Of a stretch of DNA of 64,000 bases, positions 41,725-49,135 are shown piece after piece. The first letter of the stretch is position 1. Every line of letters starts with the position of its first letter. The position numbers and the translations under genes were made by a program. This DNA is from Atopobium sp. UBA2090 (GTDB taxonomy: Bacteria; Actinomycetota; Coriobacteriia; Coriobacteriales; Atopobiaceae): positions 25,711 to 89,710 of the forward strand of contig DCZG01000050.1 in assembly GCA_002331575.1 (NCBI GenBank), written 5' to 3'. The notes under the pieces were generated by a model. The model had not been told where the DNA came from and made no database searches. It saw only the letters and a program-made list of their open reading frames with translations.

Positions 41725-42432
41725 ATGACCCTCTACACGAACATCAAGGACGACATCCTGGCGAAGATCGAGGACGGCACCTACGCCGAGGGGCAGATCA
41801 TTCCCTCAGAGGTGGAGCTCTCCGGAATCTACGGAGTGAGCAGATCGACCATCAGACAGGCGCTCCAGATACTCGTGAGCACCGGCTACCTCGAGAAGCG
41901 CAAGCGTCGCGGCACCATCGTCACGCGGCCGAAGGTCGACCAGTCCTTCACCACGAGCATCAGGAGCTTCGAGGACGACATGCGCCTCATCGGCAGGAAC
42001 GCCCGCACGAACGTGCTGCTGTTCAGGCGCGTGCATCCGGGCGAAGAGGTCATCGCCCGCCTCGACGTCAAGCCAGACGAGGAGGTCTACAAGCTCGTCC
42101 GTCTCCGTTACGTGGACGACCAGCCCAACGTCTTCGTCGAGAGCTACGTGCCTTGCGCGCTCTTCCCCGACCTCGAGAGCTGCGACTTCAACACGATGCG
42201 CCTCTATGATGCCATGGAGCAGCACGGCAGACCCGTCGCCACGGCCAGGAGGCGTCTGGAGGTCGTGAAGGCCGACGCGACGACCGCGTCCCTCCTCGAC
42301 GTCGAGGAGGGAGACCCCCTCTTCCTCTTCCACACGGTCGCGCGCGACGCGAGCGGAGTCCCCGTCGAATACTCCATCGCCCACTACCGGGGCGAGAGCA
42401 ACGCGTTCGACTTCGACGTCGCGCGGAACTAG
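41725..42432 (+). CDS. GntR-family regulator with UTRA effector domain
   Basis: Encodes 235 residues from ATG 41725 (MTLYTNIKDDILAKI), the usual start of the winged helix; in-frame upstream starts at 41680 and 41686 are possible. The DNA-binding part includes IPSEVELSGIYGVSRSTIRQALQIL and GYLEKRKRRGTIV. The UTRA ligand domain follows, with KLVRLRYVDDQPNVFVES and the closing VEYSIAHYRGESNAFDFDV. UTRA regulators bind sugar phosphates or similar small molecules. Divergent placement to deoC suggests it responds to a deoxyribose-related signal. Confidence 0.92.
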   Translation: MTLYTNIKDDILAKIEDGTYAEGQIIPSEVELSGIYGVSRSTIRQALQILVSTGYLEKRKRRGTIVTRPKVDQSFTTSIRSFEDDMRLIGRNARTNVLLFRRVHPGEEVIARLDVKPDEEVYKLVRLRYVDDQPNVFVESYVPCALFPDLESCDFNTMRLYDAMEQHGRPVATARRRLEVVKADATTASLLDVEEGDPLFLFHTVARDASGVPVEYSIAHYRGESNAFDFDVARN

Positions 42433-42481
42433 ACTGCGGGGGTTCGCACCGAACTGCCATGACGAAGGGCCTTCTTCTCGC

Positions 42482-42553
42482 CAGCAGTTTACGCACGAAG
42501 GGCCCTTTTTCCGACTTTTTGCAAAAGTAGGGCCCCTCGTGCGTAAATTGCTG
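42482..42553. repeat. Large nested hairpin repeat with 25-bp arms
   Basis: Arms 42482-42506 and 42529-42553 are imperfect complements (about 22 of 25, the rest mostly GU pairs). The 22-base loop contains a second perfect hairpin, ACTTTT-TGC-AAAAGT (42514-42528). It lies between the GntR gene and serS; T-runs inside the loop could stop transcription from either side. Confidence 0.8.
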
Positions 42554-42590
42554 TCTCTCGCGAACCCTCGGCCAGGACACTGCCCGCAGC

Positions 42591-42621
42591 AAAAAAGGGA
42601 GGAGACCGAAGTCCCCTCCCC
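42591..42621 (-). terminator. Rho-independent terminator of serS
   Basis: On the minus strand a GGGGAGGGGAC/GTCTCCTCCC stem with loop TTCG is followed by six T. It ends the serS transcript 39 bases after the stop. Confidence 0.88.
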
Positions 42622-42659
42622 CGAGTCGAACACGTCAGCCGAGAAGGTCCTGCGAGCAG

Positions 42660-43946
42660 CTATGCCTCGGGCCTGATGACCTCCACGCCGCCCATGTAGG
42701 GAACGAGGGCCTCGGGCACCGTGATGGAGCCGTCCGCGTTCTGGTAGTTCTCCATGATGGCGGCCATGGTCCGGCCGACGGCGAGCCCTGAGCCGTTGAG
42801 GGTGTGCACGAGACGCGTGCCCTTGAACTCAGCGGGGTCGCGGTAGCGGATGTTGGCGCGACGCGCCTGGAAGTCCCAGCAGTTGGAACAGGACGAAATC
42901 TCCTTGTAGTTGTTATAGCTGGGGAGCCAGACCTCGAGGTCGTAGCACTTGCGCGCCGAGAAGCCGATGTCGCCGGTGCAGAGCGTGACCACGTGGTAGG
43001 GCAGGCCGAGCGTCTGGAGGACCCTCTCGGCCTCGCCGACCATGCTCTCGAGCTGGTTCATGGAGTCCTCGGGCTTGGCGAACTTGACCATCTCGACCTT
43101 GTCGAACTCGTGCACGCGAATGATACCGCGCGTGTCTCGACCGGCGGAGCCGGCCTCTTCGCGGAAGCACGGGGTGAAGGCGCAGTACCAGAGCGGGAGC
43201 GACGAGCCGTCGAGAATCTCATCTCGATGGATGTTGGTGAGCATGACCTCGGCGGTGGGGATGAGATAGAGGTCGGGATTCACGTGGTAGAGATCCTCGT
43301 CGAACTTGGGCAACTGGCCCGTGCCAAAGAGGGAGTCGTGGTTGGTGATGACGGGGGGCCACCACTCCTTGAAGCCGACGGAGGTATGCAGGTCGATCAT
43401 GAAGTTGATGAGGGCGCGCTCCATGCGGGCGCCCATGCCGCCGAGCAGGTAGAAGCGGGCACCAGAGAGCTTGACGCCGCGGTCGAAGTCGATCATGCCC
43501 GTGGACGTGCCGAGGTCCCAGTGAGCTTTGGGCTCGAAGTCGAACTCGCGGGGGGTGCCCCAGCGGCGCGCCTCGGGGTTGTCGGAGTCGTCCTTGCCGT
43601 AGGGGACGGTTTCGTCGGGGATGTTCGGGATGGCTGCGACAAGGTCGAAGAGCTCCTGTTCCACGGCGCCGCGCTTCTCGTCGAGCTCGGCGATGCGGTC
43701 CTTGTTGGCGGCGACCACGGCCTTGGCGGCATCGGCCTCGTCCTTCTTGCCGTCGCGCATGAGCTGGCCGATTTCCTTCGAGGCGGCGTTGCGAGTCGCC
43801 TGAAGGCCCTCGACCTCCGCGATGAGGGAGCGGCGCTCCTCATCAAGCTCGAAGAACCTCTCGCGGTCCCAATGGGCGTTCTGCCTCGACTCGCAGGCCT
43901 TGTCCACGAGGTCGGGATTCTCTCTGACGAACTTGATGTCCAGCAT
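42660..43946 (-). CDS. serS: Seryl-tRNA synthetase
   Basis: A 428-residue class II synthetase from ATG 43946 ([10 protein letters not shown]), after GAGGAG. The N-terminal coiled-coil arm for the tRNA-Ser long variable arm spans about residues 30-105. Motif 2 ([21 protein letters not shown]) and motif 3 ([17 protein letters not shown]) are intact, and [11 protein letters not shown] precedes. No T-box leader was recognised upstream. A tRNA-Ser gene lies 3.6 kb away. Confidence 0.98.
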   Translation of the reverse strand: MLDIKFVRENPDLVDKACESRQNAHWDRERFFELDEERRSLIAEVEGLQATRNAASKEIGQLMRDGKKDEADAAKAVVAANKDRIAELDEKRGAVEQELFDLVAAIPNIPDETVPYGKDDSDNPEARRWGTPREFDFEPKAHWDLGTSTGMIDFDRGVKLSGARFYLLGGMGARMERALINFMIDLHTSVGFKEWWPPVITNHDSLFGTGQLPKFDEDLYHVNPDLYLIPTAEVMLTNIHRDEILDGSSLPLWYCAFTPCFREEAGSAGRDTRGIIRVHEFDKVEMVKFAKPEDSMNQLESMVGEAERVLQTLGLPYHVVTLCTGDIGFSARKCYDLEVWLPSYNNYKEISSCSNCWDFQARRANIRYRDPAEFKGTRLVHTLNGSGLAVGRTMAAIMENYQNADGSITVPEALVPYMGGVEVIRPEA

Positions 43947-44030
43947 GTCTTCTCCTCGGCAATGGATGGGTCGCAGGTGCGGCCTCGGCGGCTCGTGGCG
44001 TTGACGAGCCACGGGCCTTCATCGGCCCTC

Positions 44031-44044
44031 CAAGTATATACTTG
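44031..44044. promoter_or_regulatory. 14-bp perfect palindrome CAAGTATATACTTG in a divergent promoter
   Basis: It is in the space between serS (minus) and the small membrane protein gene (plus), about 85 and 38 bases from the two starts. The central TATATA could serve as -10 for both directions, or the palindrome may be an operator. Confidence 0.5.
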
Positions 44045-44081
44045 TGGCTACGAAACGCAGAACTTGCAGGAAGGTATGCTC

Positions 44082-44303
44082 ATGCAGTCTATCAGCGACT
44101 TCTTCACGTGGCTCTTCAGTGACAGGACGGGCGTCATCTGCCTCGTCGTCACCGGAATCGTGGTCTGCCTCATCATCTCGTTCGTGCTCGAGCGGAAGAT
44201 GCGCAAGCAGTTCTACAACCACGAGAAGTCCGAGGGCGACTGGAACCTGTTCGACGACGATGACGAGTCGGGCTGGTCAGAATTCGACGAGGACAACAAG
44301 TAG
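44082..44303 (+). CDS. Small single-span membrane protein with acidic tail
   Basis: Encodes 73 residues from the ATG at 44082, seven bases after AGGAAGG; an ATG two codons earlier overlaps that site. One membrane span (GVICLVVTGIVVCLIISFVL) is followed by a basic cap (ERKMRKQFYNHEK) and a strongly acidic end (DDDDESGWSEFDEDNK). The charge pattern predicts the C-terminus in the cytoplasm. No family recognised. Confidence 0.72.
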   Translation: MQSISDFFTWLFSDRTGVICLVVTGIVVCLIISFVLERKMRKQFYNHEKSEGDWNLFDDDDESGWSEFDEDNK

Positions 44304-44327
44304 CCGCCGTCATGACCGATAAACAAC

Positions 44328-44357
44328 GAGGGCCCCCGACGTCTGCCGGGGGCCCTC
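44328..44357. terminator. Terminator-like hairpin
   Basis: GAGGGCCCCCG (44328-44338) pairs perfectly with 44347-44357. It separates the small membrane gene from the convergent tRNA-Leu. No T-tract. Confidence 0.7.
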
Positions 44358-44366
44358 TGCATGTCA

Positions 44367-44453
44367 TGGTGCGGGCGAAAGGACTTGAACCTTCATGAGA
44401 TTGCTCTCATACGGACCTGAACCGTACGCGTCTGCCAATTCCGCCACGCCCGC
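44367..44453 (-). tRNA. tRNA-Leu(CAG)
   Basis: On the minus strand: acceptor GCGGGCG, anticodon stem TACGG/CCGTA with loop TTCAGGT giving CAG, long variable arm (class II), T loop GGTTCAAGTCC and encoded CCA (44367-44369). Confidence 0.96.
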
Positions 44454-44591
44454 GTGGGGAAAATAGTACCGCATTCCGAGCCTGGTTGACAACAGGAATT
44501 CGTGCTCCAAGCGCCCGCCGGGCAATCGCGCTAGAATAATCCAAACGTCACGGCAGACGAAACCATAACCCTAACCGCACGAGGAGCCGCC

Positions 44592-46382
44592 GTGAGCGAC
44601 ACCAGACCCACTCAGACCGTCGCACGGCCGAGACCTGACACGGGGGGCACCAGCCTTCCCGAAGAGGTCCTGCTCGGCCGATACCGCGTGCTCTCACGAC
44701 GCGGCAAGGGCGGCTTCGGCATGGTCTGCACCTGCTGGGACACTCGCCTCCAGCGTCGCGTTGCCATCAAGCGCATGCCACTCCTCGGCGGCGTCGGCCC
44801 ACGCGGCGTCACCACGTCGACCGTCGACGAGGCGCTCTCGGAGGCACGCACCGCCTGCCTCCTCGCCCACCCCAACATCGTGACCGTCTTCGATTTCGAG
44901 ACCGATGGCTCCTACGCCTACCTGGTCATGGAGTACGTGGACGGCCTCAACCTCTCCGAGCTTCTCGCCCGCGTCGAGGGAGGAGTGCTCACCCACGAGG
45001 AGTGCGCGCATCTGCTCTCGTCGGTCGCGCAGGCGCTCTCGTACGCGCACGAGAACGGGGTGCTCCACCTCGACATCAAGCCCACGAACATCATGATCGA
45101 CCGCCAGGGCACCGTGAAGCTGGCCGACTTCGGGATGGCCACGCTCGCCTCCGCCGCAGGTTATGGCGGCGCTCGTGGTGGAACCGTCGGCTACATGCCG
45201 CCCGAGCAGATCGAGGGCAAGCTCGTGGACGAGCGCGCCGACGTCTTCTCGCTCGCGGTGGTGACCTGGCAGGCCCTCACGGGGACCAACCCCTTCTCGG
45301 GCGACACTGCGACCGAATCGCTCACGAAGATCATCCGCGGGCCGAAGTCGCCCCTCTCGAAGTCGGACCCCTCGCTCGCCGGAGCCCCCGAGGAAACCCT
45401 CATGCACGCCCTCGCGGCGGACGTGGCGTCTCGCACGGCCTCCGTCGACGGGTTCGTCGACGAGATGGTCGCATACCTCGGCAGCGCCGAGGAGGGCGCG
45501 GAGTCACTCAGGAGCCTCGTCACGCAGTCCGAGGACGACAGTCCCGAGGAAGGGTCGTGGGAGATGCGCCATCTTCCGCTCAGGGTGAGGTTCCCCTGGA
45601 TCGTCCAGGCGTTCGACCGCGCGCTCACCGCGGCGGCGACGCTGTGGGTCTGTCATCTCGTGCTTCCCGTCGTCTCGGGGGACTCCTCGGAGTTCGTCAT
45701 AGTCGGGACGGTCGTCTGCGCCCTCGCCGCAGCGCTTTGGACGCCGCTCGCCTCGGCGACCTGCGGGGCAGCCCTCGTCTGGGCGCTCGCCGTGACGCAC
45801 CCGACCAACGCGTCGTTCCCCCTCGCCGCGCTCCTTACGCTCGCGTTGGCTGCATGGTGGGTGTCGTGCGGTCGTCTCGAGCGCCTCTCGTCAGCATCGC
45901 TGCTCGTTCCCTGCTGCCTTCCCTGGCCGCTCTCGGGCGCCGCCATCTCCGCGTTCGCCCTCGATCCGCTCCCCGCCTTCGTCACCTCGGCTGCGGGCTG
46001 GCTGTTGGGGAGCCTCTTCTCCATCTCGTTGGACGCAGGCTTCGCCGCGAACACCGTCGCCTACTACTTTGTCGCACTCGTCGAGAAGCCCGTCACGTGG
46101 GTCCTCGTGCTGGGCTGTGGCGTCTCCGCGCTCGTCGCGTCCGCCATTGCCCTCCGCGGGAGCGTCGCCGCAGGTATCGTGGGCCAGTGCGTCGGTGTCG
46201 CCCTGCTCGTCGGAGCCTATGCGCTTGCCGCCGGAGTGGAGAATGGCGGTATATGGGCAGCTCCGGATTCGGTCAGCATCAGCATTGCGGTAGTCTTAGG
46301 CATGTTTATGTGCATACTTACTGCCCTAAGAGGCCCGCTTGACGGGGGCCGGGAAGGCGAGGAGCAGGATGAGCTTTCTTAA
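44592..46382 (+). CDS. Ser/Thr protein kinase with polytopic membrane C-terminus
   Basis: A 596-residue protein with a GTG start (44592), five bases after GAGGAG. The kinase domain covers residues about 29-300: GKGGFGMV (glycine loop), VAIKRM (Lys), HLDIKPTNIM (catalytic loop, where the Arg of HRD is Leu), ADFGMA (DFG) and MPPEQI. After a linker, residues about 345-580 form some eight membrane spans with no known domain. TAGAAT at about 44533-44538 may be its -10. It opens the growth-control cluster and overlaps fhaA. The mixed layout differs from the one-span PASTA kinase downstream. Confidence 0.9.
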   Translation: MSDTRPTQTVARPRPDTGGTSLPEEVLLGRYRVLSRRGKGGFGMVCTCWDTRLQRRVAIKRMPLLGGVGPRGVTTSTVDEALSEARTACLLAHPNIVTVFDFETDGSYAYLVMEYVDGLNLSELLARVEGGVLTHEECAHLLSSVAQALSYAHENGVLHLDIKPTNIMIDRQGTVKLADFGMATLASAAGYGGARGGTVGYMPPEQIEGKLVDERADVFSLAVVTWQALTGTNPFSGDTATESLTKIIRGPKSPLSKSDPSLAGAPEETLMHALAADVASRTASVDGFVDEMVAYLGSAEEGAESLRSLVTQSEDDSPEEGSWEMRHLPLRVRFPWIVQAFDRALTAAATLWVCHLVLPVVSGDSSEFVIVGTVVCALAAALWTPLASATCGAALVWALAVTHPTNASFPLAALLTLALAAWWVSCGRLERLSSASLLVPCCLPWPLSGAAISAFALDPLPAFVTSAAGWLLGSLFSISLDAGFAANTVAYYFVALVEKPVTWVLVLGCGVSALVASAIALRGSVAAGIVGQCVGVALLVGAYALAAGVENGGIWAAPDSVSISIAVVLGMFMCILTALRGPLDGGREGEEQDELS

Positions 46383-47457
46383 CGACTTCGAGGATCGCAT
46401 CGGCTCGGTCTTTGACATGGCACCTCAGGGCTACACCGAGCCCTTCTCCTTCAAGAAGCTCGCGAAGCGCGCTGCCAAGGAGATGGAGCACGAGACGTAC
46501 GAGATAGACGGCGTGGACACGGCTCCGGCGCTCTTCACGGTGCTGGTCTCGTCCGCTGACGATAGCCTCATGCGCCCCCTCTACAAGCAGATCACCGACG
46601 AGACGTCCGACTTCGTCATCGCGGAGGCACAGCGCAAGGGATACGCCTTCGTCGGCAAGCCGCTCGTCCGTTTCATGGTCGACCCCTCGCTCAAGTCCGG
46701 CAGGTTCGCGGTCTTCGCCGAGAACGTCGACTCCAAGACCCTCAACCGCCTCCGCGAGGAGGAGAAGGCCTTCCTCGGAGGCAACTCCTCCGTGGGTGGC
46801 GCCGCCGCCCTCGTCCAGCCGGTGGGCGGGCACGCCCGTCCCTATTCACGTGGAGCCGTCGTTCCTGGCGCGACGCCACTTGTGAACCCCATGGTCGCCG
46901 TCTCGAGCCCCGCCGCCAGCCCCCTCGCACCGAGTGACTCGCAGGTCGGTCTCGATGTCATCCCCGACGAGTTCGGCGCCCCCAGCGTCGTGCCAGTCGT
47001 TCCATCTCCCTCGTCCTCCACGCCCATGCCCGTCATGAACCTCGACGCGGTTCCCGTGCGACAGGCCCCCATGGTACCCTCCGTGGACGAGGTCCCCTCG
47101 ACCGCACGTCGGGCGACGCCGCTCGTGAACATGCGTACCAGCGCGCCCGTGCAGACCGCCGACTCCGGGACCGCCTCGTGCCTGCTCGTCGACCGTCAGA
47201 GCGGACGCACCTACACCGGCGTCGCGCCCTCGTTCGTCATCGGCCGCGAGCGCTCGCAGGCAGACGTCGTCCTTCACGACCCCAACGTCTCGCGCCGCCA
47301 CGCTGAGCTGTCCTTCGACGGTCGCAGCTGGCACATCATCGATCTCCACTCCACGAACGGCACGCTCGTCAACGACATCGACATCGACGAGTGCATCCTC
47401 CGCGACGGCGATCTCATCACCATCGGGCTCGTGAATCTCGAGTTCAGGGAGAACTAG
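46369..47457 (+). CDS. fhaA: FhaA-like protein (DUF3662 plus FHA domain)
   Basis: Encodes 362 residues from ATG 46369, overlapping the kinase stop by 14 bases, with AGGAG in front. The N-terminal DUF3662 domain (about 1-125, SFLNDFEDRIGSVFDMA onward) is typical of actinobacterial FhaA. A long low-complexity Pro/Ser/Val linker (about 130-265) follows, then an FHA domain with FVIGRERSQADVVLHDPNVSR broken by SRRHAEL and HSTNGTLVND, which binds phosphothreonine. FhaA links kinase signals to cell-wall synthesis in mycobacteria. Confidence 0.93.
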   Translation: MSFLNDFEDRIGSVFDMAPQGYTEPFSFKKLAKRAAKEMEHETYEIDGVDTAPALFTVLVSSADDSLMRPLYKQITDETSDFVIAEAQRKGYAFVGKPLVRFMVDPSLKSGRFAVFAENVDSKTLNRLREEEKAFLGGNSSVGGAAALVQPVGGHARPYSRGAVVPGATPLVNPMVAVSSPAASPLAPSDSQVGLDVIPDEFGAPSVVPVVPSPSSSTPMPVMNLDAVPVRQAPMVPSVDEVPSTARRATPLVNMRTSAPVQTADSGTASCLLVDRQSGRTYTGVAPSFVIGRERSQADVVLHDPNVSRRHAELSFDGRSWHIIDLHSTNGTLVNDIDIDECILRDGDLITIGLVNLEFREN

Positions 47458-47458
47458 C

Positions 47459-47872
47459 ATGATCGACCTCGTCCTGTTTGCGGGCCGCATCATCCTGATC
47501 ATCGTCCTCTACGTCTTTCTCTTCGCCGCCATGCGCACCGGCATCGGTCTCGTCAAGGGACAGCGCACTGACTCGGCCATCTGGTCCGTCGATGTCGAGA
47601 AGGGCACGAGGTCGCTCAGGGGTCTGCACGTCGAGATCCTCGGCCCCGTGGTCGTCGGACGCTCGCCCTCGTCGGACATCGTCGTCGACGAGCCGTACGT
47701 CTCGGCCACGCACGCGCGCTTCACCATCCAGGGACCCGCTCTCGTCCTCGAGGACCTTGACTCCACGAACGGCACCATGGTCAATGGCCATCCCATCGAT
47801 CAGCCCGTCACGTTGAGAGATGGTGACGAGGTCCAAATCGGCGATGCCGTCATGCGGGTGGGCCGCCAATGA
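47459..47872 (+). CDS. fhaB: FhaB-like membrane-anchored FHA protein
   Basis: A 137-residue protein: one N-terminal membrane span (LVLFAGRIILIIVLYVFLF) and an FHA domain with VVVGRSPSSDIVVDEPYVSA, THARF and LDSTNGTMVNG. In mycobacteria FhaB (FipA) helps regulate division and is bound by kinases of the same locus. Its ATG lies just after the fhaA stop, and its stop overlaps the phosphatase start (ATGA). Confidence 0.93.
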   Translation: MIDLVLFAGRIILIIVLYVFLFAAMRTGIGLVKGQRTDSAIWSVDVEKGTRSLRGLHVEILGPVVVGRSPSSDIVVDEPYVSATHARFTIQGPALVLEDLDSTNGTMVNGHPIDQPVTLRDGDEVQIGDAVMRVGRQ

Positions 47873-49134
47873 CGCCAGAAGATACAAACGTCACTGCCTC
47901 TCAGGAGCCGACCAACGCCCCCGGACGTGCGGAGATGTCCGTCGAGGGACGTGCCGGCGCCGATACCGCCTCGGGCAGCAACGCCTTCATCTCGTGGGGC
48001 GCCCGCTCGGACGTCGGCCTCGTGCGCAGCCACAACGAGGACTCGTTCCTGCTGCGCACACCGCTGTTCGCCGTATGCGACGGGATGGGAGGTCACGCGG
48101 CAGGCGAGGTCGCGAGCTCCATCGCCGTCGAGACCATCGGCGAGAAGGCCCCCGCGACCGCTGACGACACGCTCCTCGGTGCCGCCGTGGAGTCGGCGAA
48201 CATAGCCATCATCGAGGGGGCCGCCGCAGGCAAGGGCAAAGTCGGCATGGGATGCACAGCATCCGCCGTCCTCATCGAGGGCAACAAGATGGCCGTCGCC
48301 CACGTAGGCGACTCCCGTGTGTACCTACTCCGTCACGGCACCCTCGTGCGCGTCACGCACGATCACTCATATGTGGAGGAGCTCGTCGACTCCGGGCAGA
48401 TCACCGCCGACGAGGCCCGCGTCCATCCCTCCCGCTCGGTCATCACCCGCGCCCTCGGTTCCGACCCCGACATGTACGCCGATCACTTCTCGCTCGAGGT
48501 CAATGACGGCGACCGCATCATCGTGTGCTCCGACGGACTCTCGAGCATGATTACCGACGCCAGCATCGAGGCGCTCGCCGTCTCGAGCGTCACGCCACAG
48601 CAGGCGGCTGACAACCTCGTCTCGGCGGCGCTGACCGCCGGCGGCGGCGACAACGTGACCGTCATCGTGATCGACGTCCTCAACGACGGCATAGCGGACG
48701 CCAACCGAAAGCGCACCCTCAAGCACTTTGGCATCGTCCTCACCGCTGTCATCGCCGCGTTCGTGGTGGTGGGGCTCTGCTTCTACGCATTCATCCGCAG
48801 CGAGTGGTACCTCGGGGTCAACGGGGACACCGTCGGCATCTACCAGGGCGTCTCCGGCAATTTCATGGGGCTCGAGCTCTCCGAGCTCACCGAGACGTCG
48901 AGCGTCGAGATCTCCGACCTGCCCAGCTCCGTTCAGGAGCAGCTCGCCGGTGGCATCCGCGTGAACTCCGAGGACCAGGCCCGCGAGACCATCAAGGCCT
49001 ATCGCCAGCAGATCACGGACGAGAAGACCAAGGCGGCTGAGACCGCCGACGAGGTCAAGGACAGTGGGACGAGCTCAGACGGACAGACGACCTCGAGCTC
49101 GTCAGGCTCGACCGCGCCGCAGGGGGGCGAGTAA
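47869..49134 (+). CDS. pstP: PP2C-type Ser/Thr phosphatase (PstP/Stp)
   Basis: A 421-residue phosphatase that reverses phosphorylation by the kinases of the cluster. The PP2C motifs are complete: [50 protein letters not shown] and [12 protein letters not shown]. One membrane span (about residues 285-308) follows and then an external part of about 110 residues ending in a Ser/Thr-rich tail. Four-base overlap with fhaB; the next gene begins one base after its stop. Confidence 0.96.
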   Translation: MTPEDTNVTASQEPTNAPGRAEMSVEGRAGADTASGSNAFISWGARSDVGLVRSHNEDSFLLRTPLFAVCDGMGGHAAGEVASSIAVETIGEKAPATADDTLLGAAVESANIAIIEGAAAGKGKVGMGCTASAVLIEGNKMAVAHVGDSRVYLLRHGTLVRVTHDHSYVEELVDSGQITADEARVHPSRSVITRALGSDPDMYADHFSLEVNDGDRIIVCSDGLSSMITDASIEALAVSSVTPQQAADNLVSAALTAGGGDNVTVIVIDVLNDGIADANRKRTLKHFGIVLTAVIAAFVVVGLCFYAFIRSEWYLGVNGDTVGIYQGVSGNFMGLELSELTETSSVEISDLPSSVQEQLAGGIRVNSEDQARETIKAYRQQITDEKTKAAETADEVKDSGTSSDGQTTSSSSGSTAPQGGE

Positions 49135-49135
49135 C

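Noticed and set aside
43947..44075. T-box riboswitch upstream of serS
   Set aside because: No specifier loop or the conserved T-box sequence could be found in the short leader.
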